Assembly: GCF_964355755.1 (NCBI RefSeq) | Contig: NC_092677.1 | Span: 28,178,101 to 28,242,100, forward strand | Length of the DNA: 64,000 nt | Origin: Antedon mediterranea | Taxonomy: Eukaryota; Echinodermata; Crinoidea; Comatulida; Antedonidae | Direction: 5' to 3' | In this document: positions 22,601 to 36,157 of the stretch, in pieces | Layout of the letters: every line of letters begins with the position of its first letter | How positions within the stretch are numbered: the first letter of the stretch is position 1 | The notes under the pieces: generated by a model | The model's input: only the letters and a program-made list of their open reading frames with translations | Databases searched by the model: none | What the model was told of the DNA's origin: nothing | Program-made: the position numbers and the translations under genes

Positions 22601-25600
22601 GTTATATACAGTAGCTATAATTACTAATAACTCGACCGCAAATATTTTATAGAATTTTCTATTTTGATGATCCAAAATGTGGTCATCTAAAAGGAAAGTT
22701 AGAGATTCAGATGAAACTTTTCACTTATACAAATCAGTCAGACTATTTTTGTAACTTAAGTTTGTGAATATTGATACTGCTTACATTTGGGTCTTTTCGG
22801 TGTGTTTTCGGTATATAAATGTGTCGTTATGTCCCCCATTACAGGTTGTCGTGAACAATACATAATGTTGTTTGTGAAGAAAAATTATTTGAAAAATACT
22901 TGAACCGAATAAAACATCACGAATAACAAACAAACGTTAAAATAACAATTTATGCTATTGATCGTTTATTCTACCATCTCTTTTATATCATGCGTTTTCT
23001 GACAATATTAATTTACAGCATTAGGCAAGCTAACAAAACACTTTTACTTTTCTACTAAACTGTAAAAACTGGCCTCGTTTAGTAGTCCAACTTAAACTAA
23101 AACACGAAACAGTTACTAATTGTTTTTTTAATATAAAAGATTAAAACAGTTAAACTATTGATTAATATTTGGATCATGATAACAATATTGATAACAAGAT
23201 TGTTAACAAGTCAGAAAACCAACTAACTATAGACCTGTATAATGAATAGGTCGTGATGATATTTAGATTATGATTATTTTCAAACATAACCTGTAATTCG
23301 ATTGATTAGAAATCAAGAACAACTCGTCGAGATATTCTAACCAACATATTAAAATTTTATACATTTGCCAAAGCGGAACAATTATCCAAACACCATTTTA
23401 TTAACAGTCTGTTCTGCACATGAACAAAAATAGGTTTACCAGAGAAGAGTGCGATTTTTGTAATCTCACTCTTATCTGGTTTTCTCATGCATAAAATGAG
23501 CAGTTTGTTCATATTTTCTTCTAATTTTTTTTTTAAACACAATATAATTTGCGCTCTTTAATACTCTTTTACTTACAAACTTCAACATTTAAATTAAAAA
23601 CAAAATATTAGGAACTCGACTTTGCCAATACCAGACTGATACTCTCCCCAAAGCAGACTTATGGTTCAAAATGTCCCAAATTCTTTTATATTGAATACAA
23701 TTATTTCCAGAATACCAGGCTAGGTAGCCCAAGAGTATCCACCTATTATACTGTAATAGGCTGATACCAACAAAATATTTAATTATACAAAAACACTTTT
23801 CATTGTTAGTTTTCTATAACAACGATTTCACTGGCGTGGTCGCATTAAAGAACATTGGTAAACATTTAAATCCTGTTTTCCACATTCTTAAAACAAAACA
23901 AATCACAATGAAAGTATGACTAAACATTGTTCATTTAGTATATACATGTTTGTCTAGTCACTGTTAAGTATCCAAACAATCTACTTAACTATAAGTTCAT
24001 ATTAAGAGTTACAATTTCAACAACTGACAATGGATCAGTCGTTGGGCCTATTGAATCATCAAACCTGATTTTCAACTATAAATATTTTTTTATCAATATA
24101 GGGAATGTAACTTTACAAAAGTGTTCATGAAGTGTTTCATGGGTACGTTTATATTTCAATTGTAAATATTACACGAAAAAATATAAATAATTTTGTCGAT
24201 TCTTATCGTATACTTTCTTTCGGCTTTTTTCCAAAGCCACTACTAACTAATATCAGGAATATAGTCTATTTTGACAATTTATTTTATAGACATACAAAAA
24301 TCAAAAATTAAAAACAATACGAAAATTTAAATATACATATTAAACGCATTATTGATATTGTTTAAATAAGTGTACTCCAAATACATATTAAACGCATTAT
24401 TGATATTGTTTGATTACATTTACCGTTCACTTTTACGGAATAGTTTCACGTTGCGCGCATGCGTAAATACCTCGATAATGATGTATTTCAGTTGCAATAA
24501 AATAGTCAATTGTCGACGTGACATTTGTCATATTCAATGAGCATTATTGAGACGGCATGTCGCTATTTTATTATTCATTTCAATTTGATCATAAAGGTCT
24601 CAGTAGGTCAGTAATTTGTATTATATGTTATTAATTGTGTTATATCACAGTTGCTCTCTTTTCACTTCACAATATAATTCAATTCAATCAATTTAATCTC
24701 TTTTATTCGGAATATTTTATCCTATCAAAAACAAAACAAAAACCTATAGCCTAAATAGAAAAAAAAATCACAAAATCTAAGCCTAAATATATAGAATATA
24801 TTCTCCATCGTCAATACATATTTGAGTTATAGAGCATAATGTTTGCAAACACAAGCAACAAGAATATTACAACTATTCAACATGATAAGCTTTAACCCGC
24901 ACAGAAGTCACAGGACCTGCAGTACTGTCCTTCCGTGTAAATATCCATGTATGCAACGGTATTTTAGTGTTAGGCTTTGTTCCGACTAAGACGCAACTCA
25001 ACGCAGGACATACGCGCGACGCCATTCCGTTGTCTCCAAGTGAAAACCAACCTAAATGTTTAACCATGAGTTTTGATGAAATAGCAAATAATGCAATATG
25101 CATAAGTGTATACGTGAATATATGGCAATGGTAAATTTCTTATAATTTATAGCATATTTGGCAATAAACCTGGTTTTGCAAATTTATATGAAATGTTCGA
25201 TTGATTTATAGTTATTACATTGTTGGGAAAAGAAAGATCTTAGTACAAAAATATTTTTTAGAAAGAAAAGAAGAGAGAAACCATAATAAATGAATGAATG
25301 ATTTTGTCCAACCAACTGAAATTGTTTTTGGGCTGAAGTATGGTGAGTCAAATTTGCGTCAACAGTTTTGTCTGACATTTGATAATTATTCGTTGTCGAC
25401 TGTTGAGATATTCGTCAACTTGTATCATGTCGACCGTTGATCGTCAAAATGTATAAATCAATATTCCGCCGCCGTTAATTGGTAGTCGCACCTTTTCATA
25501 TTTACAATTTACCAATGAGTCAACTGTATGCAGTTCAAACTATATAATGCGTCGTCAAGTCTATCTTTGCGTCAACTTTTGGTCTAGTTAGCATCTCAGA

Positions 25601-27114
25601 TAACAGAGCCTACCAAATGTGTATAAACATCAAAGTCAATGTCGCAGTCTTCATGGATTATTGATTGTTTTTTCTACATTAAAATTCACGTACTTCAAAT
25701 GTGGTACTTTAATCATTGGGTAGATTTTCAATTTTTGGTGAAAAATGTAGTATAATAATGAATTTGTTAAGGTTTTTGTTTCACTGAACCAGACATACAT
25801 AACTAAGCATGAAACATAAGCGACTACAAATTACACTACTTAGAAACCCACCGTACAGCTCAGAGCATTCTAATTTCTTAAGATAAAATTCTCCGTGGGT
25901 TTATTGTTCAAAGTTGATACTAACCTAGTATTATACTTGTGATTTTAGAAACCCCATGTACACAGTAAACAGTATGTTGTGAACAACACTTAGGCATTTG
26001 CAAAATATGAACCAGAATGCTTAATATGTATTTCCTCTCGTTTAATTTAAACTAAGTAGAAATAATTACCTTGGCCTGATCGAACAATTATGATCCGATT
26101 GCTCACTTAATGAAAATTCAAGTGGATTACAAGAAGAAGTGTTAATGCATAATGTAAAACCCCTTCTTGATGGGAAATATTTTCGCGATTTCGTGAAATT
26201 CGCGACGGTTTATTTTACCGACTGTAATAATAATCATGATTAATTTAATGTTTAAAAACTAGGCGTAACATGGATTCAACAGTTCAAGATCAATATACCA
26301 TCAATTTCACTAAGCATGCGCAAACTACAGTGAAACCAAAATGCATGCAATTCAGTAACTATAATAAATTACTTAACAGAAGCAAAAGTCTGCAAGTAAG
26401 AGGTAGAAAAGCGCAATAACTATGTGCTATAGAAACAAACCAAGTTCTTTAAATTTGAATCTATACAGCATCAGCATAGTCTGCTTTCTCTTTCTGTGGC
26501 TATTGACATGATGATTTTTAAATCATACATTTTTTCACCAAGGCCCGTGGAGTAAAACCATGTTGTCAAATGCTATAAATTATCTATTCCTTTTCTGGTA
26601 TTTACATGGAATTCTTCAGTTTCTGATATTTTAACGAAGCATTGTGTGCGTTTTGTACTCAATAAGTTCGTTCTCGTTACAACGTATTGTGCATGGATAC
26701 ATTTTCTATAATGTCTGTCGTTTTCTTTTATGCGTACTGCCATTTTACTTTTTGTTGAAATTGGTTCAAAGTGAGTTGTTTTCCCAGAATGACGTGAACA
26801 TATACACAAAATGCCTGCAATTGAAAAATGGCTGTTTTAGAGAAACAAATAACTGATACATCACTATTCACTCTTAAATGAATGAAATAACTGTTTTTAG
26901 ATTTATAAAAAGGAAGATTAAAACTAATTGATTTTGTTAGAAAGGTGTCATATAATAGCGCAATCAATGGAAATATATGCTTTTCATGCCTTTTGGTGAG
27001 GGTAACGTAAAAAATGTGTATATTAGGAAGAAACATGCAAATTATAGACCATTTATGCGAGATTTAGCCGACATTGTGTTTCCGAACAGTTATTATTTAT
27101 GTATTTCTATTTAT
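22601..27114. other. 3' UTR and intergenic DNA
   Basis: AATAAA at 22908-22913 probably ends the secreted-protein transcript. The rest is AT-rich with no supported exon. A 45-bp direct duplication (ATACATATTAAACGCATTAT) lies at 24332-24413. GC-richer pieces at 24890-25060 contain CTCCAAGTGAAAACCAACC, perhaps a decayed MITE. Confidence 0.4.
24328..24413. repeat. Short direct duplication
   Basis: The 38-bp block starting ATACATATTAAACGCATTAT and ending GATATTGTTT occurs twice, 50 bp apart. Confidence 0.7.
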
Positions 27115-27285
27115 TTATTGCTGGTCCGCCAGATAGTCTGATGACTTTCCCGCCTTGGCTGCTTTTCTTATATCTCGAATTGCTTTCCTCCAGTACTGTT
27201 TTATTTCCAATATTTTATTTTTAATTTCTGGATTTATGTTCAACGCTGGTGACGCCGTTCGTTCACATAAATGGTCTATTACTAA
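27115..27285 (-). pseudogene. Coding-like remnant, unidentified
   Basis: The minus strand carries a 56-codon open segment ending in TAA. Its composition is protein-like: a lysine-rich amphipathic stretch with NPEIKNKILEIKQYWRKA, then IRDIRKAAKAGKSSDYLADQ. There is no ATG in the frame and no clear acceptor. It could be a lost exon, the C-terminus of a transposon protein, or chance. No family assigned. Confidence 0.3.
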
Positions 27286-27937
27286 TTAGTTGATGGTGAA
27301 CTTTGTCGCCTAATATAGAGTAGTGACAGTGCAGCAATAGAAATCATACAATTACCATTATCGTACTAGCTGTAGGTTTGATGATAGTTGTCCATACTAC
27401 TGCCGCCCACACACATCAAACGTGCCGCCCAAGCATTATGTAGACATCGAGTTTGGAGATGATTTGGATTTTGAACAGATTATAAAGCATGAGTAGTGAT
27501 TTAGTTTGCTAATCCACCTTAGAACCACAGTATTACTACACTGTGTTTGAAGTGCCCAAAGTAGTTCATCGCAGAGCATGCTGGGGGACATGCGTGTTCC
27601 ATTAACATTTTATCTTCGTATTAAAACATTTTATTTACAATTTAATAAATGTTATCAACTTTTGTATGTATATATACACCGTTTAAGTGTAACAGTTGTT
27701 AGGTATTACAACAATAGTGCAGTATTGACAAAATAATTAAAATAAAACAAAATGTTGTTAATGTGCATCCTATATACACCATTCCCAAGTAACAACTTAT
27801 AACTATTAACAATGCTTTTGTCAATCTAACTTGTGTTCTAATAAAACCACTTTTTTATTTACATCAATTAAAACTAATTACGGGCTGTAATTTCTACATT
27901 ATTTTACATGGTCTCGTGAAACCAAAACTGGGGGAAC

Positions 27938-30900
27938 TTAAAGAGTTGTATTTTCAGTTTGAGAGCTCCTCACTGACGAATAAGTTATACCCGTTTCCTG
28001 AAAACTCATTCCCTTACCGCCACATCTGCACAGTTTGGCAAAAGCTCTTCGAAATTTCACTGACATAAAATTGTAGATTATCGGATTGACAGCACTGTTG
28101 ATGAAAACAAGTATTCGTATGAAAAACATCCCCCAAGGGAACAGATTTGGTACTGTGGAGCCTGCTGGATCCCAAATGTACAGGTAGAAATTTAGGATTC
28201 GAGTTGGTCCCCACAACGTCACAAACAGCGCCACCACCACCACAAGCATCTTTACAACCTGTGAAATATACAAATACAGAATGTCATAACATGTTTCCTT
28301 AAGCATACACTGGCAAACTCTTGAGTTTTATAAGAAAAGTTTGCTAGTTAGACCAGTTGACAAACTTCAGCAAACTGCAGAAAACAAGTTTGTGGTAATT
28401 CAGACTTTGTAAAAAGGGCAAGCAGAAATTTAAAGAACAAACTTTATTTGGCAAAGGCAGAGTTTTCCCAAGAATTGTTTTTCCAAAGTTTGCTACTGTA
28501 GAGACGAGTATACAAACTTCGGCAAACTAGTTTGTAGAAAGGGCAAGCAGAAATTTACACTACTAGCAATCTTTAGTTGTCAAACTAAACAAAGTTTTCC
28601 AAGAAATGTTCTAGTGTAGACCAGTTGAAAAACTGCACAAAATAAGTTTGTAGAAAGGGCAAGCAAAAATTTACACTATCGAACTTTAATTGGCAAACTC
28701 AGATTTTTCCAAGAAATGTTTGTTAACGTTTGCTAGTGAAGACCAGTTGACAAACTGGAGAAACAAGTAGAAATCTACACCTACACTTTGTTTGCAAACT
28801 TCGAGCTTGTCAAGAAAAGTGTTCAATTTTGTGGAGAGGCCACGTGAGAAAACTCCGAGTTTTTAAACAAATATTTAGTGAAAACTAGGCTTTGTATTTG
28901 AAAAGATACAGTGTTGTTTTATAAACCATTCTAACAAAATATTTAAAAAAACACAAATTTGCCAATTACGATTAATTAAGAATACATAGGCCCACAGGTC
29001 GGTTACCATCGACCCGTGTGTCTGAAACCAGGTTTAATTTCATTAGATCACTTGTTTTTAACATTAAAAAAATATGGAAAAAGAATATAGAAATAGAATC
29101 AATAGTGGCATATTTATTAATCAAAGTATGCAGTATTGACATTGATAGTTGTTGATCATTATTTTACATATCAATTGAGAAATTTACAATAATAGTGTAC
29201 ATGTAATGTAAACACTTACTCATACGCGCGTGTGTTTAGTACGCGTGTAAAGTGAATACTTCTTGTATTACTGTTGTCAAATGTTTTTAAAATAAACAAC
29301 TATGACGTTTGCACTTGTTAACATACTTCAGTTCATTGGTGTTAATTTTAACCCATCAAACCAGATTGAAAGCTCAAAATTGTACCGTACTAAATAAACG
29401 TTCATTCATTAAGTACGCGATAACATGCTGTGGTCTTCTAGCTAAGTGCGCCCCACGTGTACCAAGCAAACACCTACAATATTACCTATATAAACACTCC
29501 ATTAAACCCACTTATCAGCTTAATAAGTTAAGCATCATGCTGCATAGAATCAACGTCAATGCATTTCAAATAAATTAGACATGGCCTGTCATGTTTATGA
29601 TTGATGAGTCATTTCATCGGGAGTAATCTCCACTGGAAAAAACTTTCCAAAAAAATTAATCTCATCAACTTAGGAAAATAATCGCAAATAATCTATAATG
29701 ATAAATCTCGTCAAAAATGGCAAACCGTTATTATACGTACAACCAGGGAAGAGTAGGTACAACCCGAATCGGTACGGTTAACCAATCGGTACGGTACACC
29801 CACAATCGGTACGGTAAAACCACAATCGGTACGGTACAACCACAATCGGTACTGTACAACCACAGTCTGTACGGTACAACCACAATCGGTACTGTACAAC
29901 CACAGTCTGTACGGTACAACCACAATCGGTACGGTACAACCACAATCGGTACGGTACAACCACAGTCTGTACGGTACAACCACAATCGGTACGGTACAAC
30001 CACAGTCTGTACGGTACAACCACAATCGGTACTGTACAACCACAATGGGTACGGTACAACCCCAATGGGTACGGTACAACCCCAATCGGTACGGTACAAC
30101 CCCAATGGGTACGGTACAACCCCAATGGGTACGGTACAACCACAGTTTGTACGGTACAACCACAGTCTGTTCGGTACAACCACAGTCTGTACGGTACAAC
30201 CCCAATGGGTACGGTACAACCACAGTCTGTACGGTACAACCACAATGGGTACGGTACAACCACAGTTTGTACGGTACAACCACAGTCTGTACGGTACAAC
30301 CCCAATGGGTACGACGGTACAACCACAGTCTGTACGGTACAACCACAGTCTGTACGGTACAACCACAGTCTGTACGGTACAACCACAATGGGTACGGTAC
30401 AACTACAGTCTGTACGGTACAACCACAATGGGTACGGTACAACCACAATGGGTACGGTACAACCACAATGGGTACGGTACAACCCCAATGGGTACGGTAC
30501 AACCACAATCGGTCGGTACAACCACATTTAGATGTGCACGGTGGTAATAGATATTATACTTCTGGTCTATCCAACGCTCGTGGTTTAATTTTTTGGTTAT
30601 TCAGATGATCTAGAGTTTTGGGTCCGGTGAATATAAATCGCTATGGTACGCACTTTGGAGAACGAGTTGTTTGTATTGTTGTCTGGAGAAGTAAGTCCTT
30701 TCAAAGTTATGATTAGTGTCACAACAAAACAAATTAAAGTTACATATTATTTCCTTCCTCCTATATACTTTACAACAATACATTTGTACTAAACGTGTTA
30801 TTTACCTGTTTTCTTGATGATACGGCTGATTTCTTATTTGTTTTTTTCTTTGGCATCAGTTTCTTTGTTGTCCTTCTGTCTCTTGCGTTCATGTGTGAGT

Positions 30901-31771
30901 TTGCGTTTGTGTCGTATTCAGTAACTCCAACTCCGTTTCCAGATTTCATCGTCACATCCATGTTATTTTTGTTGAGTTTCTTAGAACTTGTACTGCGATA
31001 TAAGACAACTCCAATGGCTGTGTACAAGGCGCTACATACCACTGTGGGCATTGCATAAAACAAAGCAAAGTCCAACATATATATTGTCTTGTACAGGAAC
31101 TCTTTTCCGTCGACATAATCACAAAAGTATGACGGTTCGTTACCATTATCATATTGTGTTTCCACAATACGAACGAATATTATCCACGGAAGACAGTAGA
31201 TAATTGTGAAAATCCAAATGGCGGTAATAATTCGGATTGCACGCGAGTTTGTACAAATTGTGGCCGAACGCATTGGGTAACAAATAGCGATAAACCGCTC
31301 CACTGTAAATGCTGTTATTGATAATGCTGTACTGTTGTAACTTAAATATTCCAAGAAAATAATTATTCGGCAGCCAAAAATGCCGTAAGGAAATCCACTA
31401 TCCGGTAAATATAGTTCAGGTAATGAATGTAACAAAATGGCAACTAAAGACACTGTGCTGTCACCGATTGCAAGACTGACCAGGTAACAGTTGGTAGGTG
31501 ACCTCATCCCCTTCACCTTTAATACAACAACGATTACCATCATATTTCCAATGAAGCCTGTTAGCCCCACGAGGACATATAATAATGTTGCAACCACTGT
31601 GAAAGATATCGGATGATATGACGGCTCACTACAAAACTTTAGAGATGAATCATTGGGCGAAAGTACACAACGATTGATTCGTACAAGTTCCGTTACATCA
31701 GTGGTAAATTCTGACGTCATCATCGTGCTGTTGAGCAGTTCGTATAAACTTGTGTTATCCATTACAAAACA
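27938..31771 (-). CDS. Thyrotropin-releasing-hormone-receptor-like class A GPCR
   Basis: Coding exons are 30806-31762 (ATG at 31762; exon begins at 31771 after TATCCTTTCAG) and 27938-28258, joined in phase 0 to 425 residues. The N-terminus has N-glycosylation sites (NTS, NST). TM1 carries GFIGN, TM2 MRSPTNCYLVSLAIGD, TM3 ends VERFIAICYP (ERF in the DRY place), TM6 reads VTLWGPTR in place of CWxP, and TM7 has NSAVNPIIYNFMS followed by a cysteine-bearing helix 8 (KLCRCGG). PTNCYLVSLA, SITAFTVERFIAIC, LYTAIG and especially SSRKQVVKMLVVVV match vertebrate TRH receptors closely, including the splice point after RKQ. Such receptors normally signal through Gq at the plasma membrane. Echinoderms are known to have TRH-type receptors and peptides. 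The ligand here is inferred from homology only. AATAAA on the minus strand near 27856 could end it. Confidence 0.9.
28340..28770. repeat. Diverged tandem repeat of about 120 bp, intron 2 of the GPCR
   Basis: The word AGAAAGGGCAAGCAGAAATT recurs (with changes) near 28412, 28536 and 28652. CAAACTTCAGCAAACT and GACCAGTTGACAAACT are also repeated. Roughly four old, decayed copies. Confidence 0.65.
29757..30522. repeat. 20-bp minisatellite (GGTACGGTACAACCACAATC), about 38 copies, intron 2 of the GPCR
   Basis: Three main variants alternate: CACAATCGGTAC, CACAGTCTGTAC and CCCAATGGGTAC. The period is 20 bp with one 3-bp insertion near 30314. Each unit contains the self-complementary core GTACGGTAC or GTACNGTAC. 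Long frames on both strands (up to 276 codons) are artefacts of stop-free units. Confidence 0.97.
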
Positions 31772-31876
31772 CTGAAAGGATAAGGGAAAAGAATTGCCAT
31801 TTTAATTAGACCTACTATTAAATAATAGCTTGATTTCCTGAGGAACGTCATTACACACAATGTATGATGGGAATGT

Positions 31877-31951
31877 TTTGGGAGCAAACGACGCACGCGC
31901 ACGTACAAACAACAAATCACGTTCGTACGCGTCGTGACGTTTGCTCCCAAA
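31877..31951. repeat. Short hairpin element (TTTGGGAGCAAACG inverted repeat)
   Basis: Perfect 14-bp inverted repeats at 31877-31890 and 31938-31951 enclose about 47 bp that is itself partly complementary (ACGCACGCGCACGTAC and GTTCGTACGCGTCGT). It lies about 110 bp upstream of the GPCR coding exon, in intron 1. Probably a tiny MITE. Confidence 0.6.
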
Positions 31952-32867
31952 CCCTTCCTATTATGCGTCGCGCATGCTATTTACAATATGCCTTATTAGC
32001 ATCGCCATCATTATAACAGTAAGATATCGACATTAACAATTAATTCTAACAAATGTTGTTTTATTAAACAAAAAGCAGAGTGTATTTCACATTAATATAG
32101 AAACTTTCAAAAGATCAGAGCGCTTTATTATATCACAGGTATGAATTATGCTTTCATATTATGATAATACAATAGATACTTGTTTTGAATATACACCTTT
32201 GTATGACTTTATTCTGCTTCGACCTATATAACAAGCACATTTGGTAAATAATTCTGATAGATATCATTGACTATCAATCCAATTAAGTACACACATACGT
32301 TACTGTTTCCGATTATTCACCGTTGATTTCAATACACCAGTCAGGCGTGTTCAATAGTTGTAATATTTTCATATTTATGATTGAATTATTCTGTGAATAA
32401 CACCCCACTATCTTTCATTGTATTATGTTATGATAGAGAGAAAGAGTAAATTTGTTATTATTTTAGAATGAGCACAGATAGAACCTGACTGTTTATGCTA
32501 TTTAATATTATTTGCTGTTGTATTTGTGTCATATTTCACGAGATGTGTTAGAAAAACAGGAGAAATGTATGTACTCTGATATTTCAAAGTCCGATCGGCA
32601 CCACTAACTTTTGTCAGTTTGGTAGTTCAGACAAAAGTATAATTTCTAATTTATAGGCTAATAACTACTTTTTACATAATATATTTCGTTGTTATATGCA
32701 TTGCTCTTCCCTACGAAAACATTCTAATTGCATGTACTTTTAGTAACTAAACGCATTTCTTTTACTTAACACTAATATATCTAAGTTCACTAAAGATTTT
32801 TATAATTTACTAACATTATCAGGCATACACATCGATGTACCGTATCGAAGCTACACAAAGATTTAAC

Positions 32868-33024
32868 TGGCTACACTATCAAACTTATGTGACAAAAAAA
32901 TGTGATGTGCCTATATGGACATGATGATGTCATATCACTACCATATTGGGCACAACACTCCCATATTTGGGCACATCACACTTTTTTGTCAAACTGGTTT
33001 AATGGTGTAGACAAAGCTTTAGAC
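32868..33024. mobile_element. CTACACTATCAAAC-family MITE, in the TRH-receptor leader intron
   Basis: It starts ACTGGCTACACTATCAAAC and ends GTGTAGACAAAGCTTTAG. The core has TGTGATGTGCC, the GGACATGATGATGTCATATC block and two CCATATTTGGGCAC-type units (one short by a base). Confidence 0.8.
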
Positions 33025-34629
33025 GTGCGTTCAAACGATGATGAAACTATTACGCGCGCGTGAACTTTCTATTACCGTATCACAACTGACAACGTATGTG
33101 ATCGTCCTTAATGTGTTTCCATCATTTTAGGGTATGTCAATGAGCTATTTAATTGTTACCGCGAAATAACACATTAACACCGTGTACAGCGGGTGATTGT
33201 CAGTCAATGTTATTACAAAGTATTATAATACATGGATGAGAGGTTTGACGAAAAACTGATTACAGCATGCATCGTCGATGAAACGTCAACATATTTGTTA
33301 TTTCAACGCTTCTTAAAATTACTTTCACTGCGTTTTGTCATCAATATAATTTAATTTAATTGTTTCAGCATCAATATTACATTCTTTAAATTGTCAGCGG
33401 TACATGAAAGGAAGGAAAGACATTATAATACGTCACTACAGTAAGAGCTATTTATAATTTTTAGTTTTTTAAGACCCAACAAAATGCATTGAAGTAATTT
33501 GAAAAGAAATGAAAAATACTTAACTAGGCCTATTTGCCAATGTACGGTAATAATATCATGAGATACATCCGGTACATAATATAGCTATACTCGACCTGAG
33601 CGCGTCTCGTTGCTTAAAATGAGAACACATTTTTAACAGGAATTTTAATTGACATGTTCAATACAATTTTTTGTTAACGTTTAAAAAAAAAAGACCCCAA
33701 AGCATATATTTGAACCGGTTAAAAAGTAACGTACCCTGCAGAAGTATTTGTATATACCTTTACAGAGGACCGCTATTATAGCACCCGTTCGAAATGTGCG
33801 TGTCGTACGTTCGGGACGCACTGTGTACACGCTTTATTTTCTAAACTCGTCAAATAATTGAAAAATCAAGACACTATACTTGAAATACAATTTTAATTAT
33901 TCTTACAATGATTGGCATTTTATAAAGTTAGAAATGACACTCTGGCGAGACATGCTATTAGCTTATTCATATAAAATGGAGAAATTTTATTAAAACTATG
34001 TTGTTTTAGTTTCAAATTCATGGTCAAACCCGACATGATAGTATTGACAGTAAAAATTTTTTATTTAGTATTCATCAATTTAACTGATTCAAAATTAATA
34101 ATTTTATGTGAACACTGATTCAAGATACACGATTCTATTTATTTGATTTCGATGAAGTCACGCCAAATGTCTTTCTTAAAGGTAGACCTATGTTATGTGT
34201 GGTCCCAGTTTACGAGAGAGACTGCGGTACATCCATGCAATTATATATATAAATATATGCATTTTTTATTTCTATATTAAGCCACCAGATATAGTATAGA
34301 CATATTCCTCACATTTGGTCGAGGGATGACGACATAAGAGACACAAGTCCGCCACTCTCACCGTCAAAGACACATATTTTGGCCTATTTTGTAGAATTCA
34401 TTATGACGATAAATACCAATATATTTTGTTGATTAAAAAAGAGGAATCTAATACTTTAGCATACAAAATATGCTGAATAAGTTGTACTCACACGACAAAG
34501 CAACACAAAGTTTTAAGCGCGTTCAAAGGCTGATAAATAATGATACGCGTATTTTACGCGCGCGTCGACATTGTGTCACTTTAACATCTGAAGCAAATCA
34601 TATTCTTTACTTATGATATTTCAACTTAC

Positions 34630-34780
34630 CAATTCCTTGAAATCAGTAACAAAAATGCACTTTGGTGTAAAGATATCACATATCAGAACTTCAAGAACGT
34701 ATAAATACGATACAAAGACAAATAGTGACCGTCTTTAGCGTTTGATATGTTGTTAAACGAGTGAAAGCCAGTGGATCCAG
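34630..34780 (-). promoter_or_regulatory. Probable noncoding first exon and promoter of the TRH-receptor-like gene
   Basis: The coding exon starts with a splice acceptor nine bases before its ATG, so an upstream leader exon must exist. On the minus strand a strong donor (GGAATTG|GTAAGT) ends an exon at 34630, and a CCAAT box lies at 34865-34861. The exon's 5' limit is a guess; intron 1 would be about 2.9 kb. Confidence 0.4.
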
Positions 34781-34988
34781 CGGGGGATGGAACGTATGTG
34801 ACGGTTGTCCGCTCCAAGTCGCGTTTTTAATCGCTATTCTAATTGTCACACTGGACGTTGATTGGCTGCACTATTCGTCATCTTAAATTTAAAATCATCG
34901 TGTAACTTCCCCTATTTGTGGAAACTTCATTATGATCATTCGATAAAACAAAAACGCGTAACCAATTGGAATGTAATACTATAATATT

Positions 34989-35235
34989 AGAACTAAGCCA
35001 AATTTAATAGTACCAAAACCAAAAACAAACTACAAAAAACGTAGCTTATCATATAGAGGTGCCAAGGTTTGGAATGAGCTACATGAAGATATTAAAAATG
35101 TGAACTCTGTCTCTCTTTTTAAGAAACTGTTAACTGCTAATTTCATGTAGCTTTATTTAAATGTAGTGTATTATTTAATTTTATAGTTAGTAAGTGTATC
35201 CTTGTTTCATTTTATTTCATTGTAATTGTTTTATT
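34989..35235 (+). pseudogene. Truncated non-LTR retrotransposon, 3' end of reverse-transcriptase ORF, left part
   Basis: The frame 34989-35150 reads LSYRGAKVWNELHEDIKNVN then SVSLFKKLLTANFM and stops. This is the familiar C-terminal tail of CR1/L2/RTE-like reverse-transcriptase ORFs (SxRGxxxWNxLPxxIKN...SLxxFKxxLK). No 5' part is present. The 3' UTR continues to 35235, is interrupted by the foldback elements, and resumes at 39271. Confidence 0.7.
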
Positions 35236-35913
35236 GGTTCTAGGACACCTACCCCCTAGACAGTTACCCCCCGGATGTTTACCACCCGGACAACTACCCC
35301 CTTAGGACAACTACCCCCCGGACAACTACCCCCCGGACAACTACCCCCTTAGGACAACTACCCCCTTAGGATAACAACCCCCCGGACAACTACCCCCCGG
35401 ACAACCACCCCCTTAGGACAACTACCCCCTTAGGATAACTACCCCCCGGTCAACTACCCCCCGGTCAACTACCCCCCGGTCAACTACCCCCCCCCCCCCC
35501 CATCCAAAAGTAGACAAATATATAGGACCGGTTTCTGTAAAAATGAAATCATCTGTTTTTAACGGGTGTTTCGAAACTAGAGATCCGAGACCAGAGACCT
35601 GAAACGAGACCCAATACGAAAAGGGAGACCTATATTTGGGTCTCCCTTTTCGTATATTATTAGGGTCTCCCTTTTCGTATAGTGTGGTCTCTCTTTTCGT
35701 ATAGTGGGGTCTCCCTTTTCTTATAGTGGGTCTCCCTTTTCTTATAGTGGGTCTCCCTTTTCGTATATTTGGGCCTCCCATTTTGTATATTTGGGTCTCC
35801 CTTTCGTATAATTGGGTCTCCCTTTTCGTATATTTAGGTCTCCCTTTTCGTATATTAGGGTCTCCCTTTTCGTATAGTGGGGTCTCCCTTTTCGTATAGG
35901 GGGTCTCCCTTTT
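35236..35913 (+). repeat. Duplicated left-end module of element A
   Basis: This carries the terminus, the CGGACAACTACCCCC array, the C-run and the first part of the CTCCCTTTTCGTAT array. It then breaks at CCCTTTTCGGTTCTAGGAC, where the intact left end restarts at 35914. Unequal recombination between arrays explains it. Confidence 0.8.
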
Positions 35914-36157
35914 CGGTTCTAGGACACCTACCCCCTAGACAGTTACCCCCCGGATGTTTACCACCCGGACAACTACCCCCTTAGGACAACTACCCCCGGA
36001 CAACTACCCCCTTAGGACAACTACCCCCTTAGGATAACAAACCCCCGGACAACTACCCCCCGGTCAACTACCCCCGGTCAACTACCCCCCCCCCCCCCCC
36101 ATCCAAAAGTAGACAAATATATAGGACCGGTTTCTGTAAAAATGAAATTGTTTTTAA

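Noticed and set aside
29711-30608. Six long frames on both strands at the GPCR locus
   Set aside because: They are translations of the 20-bp minisatellite between the two GPCR coding exons.
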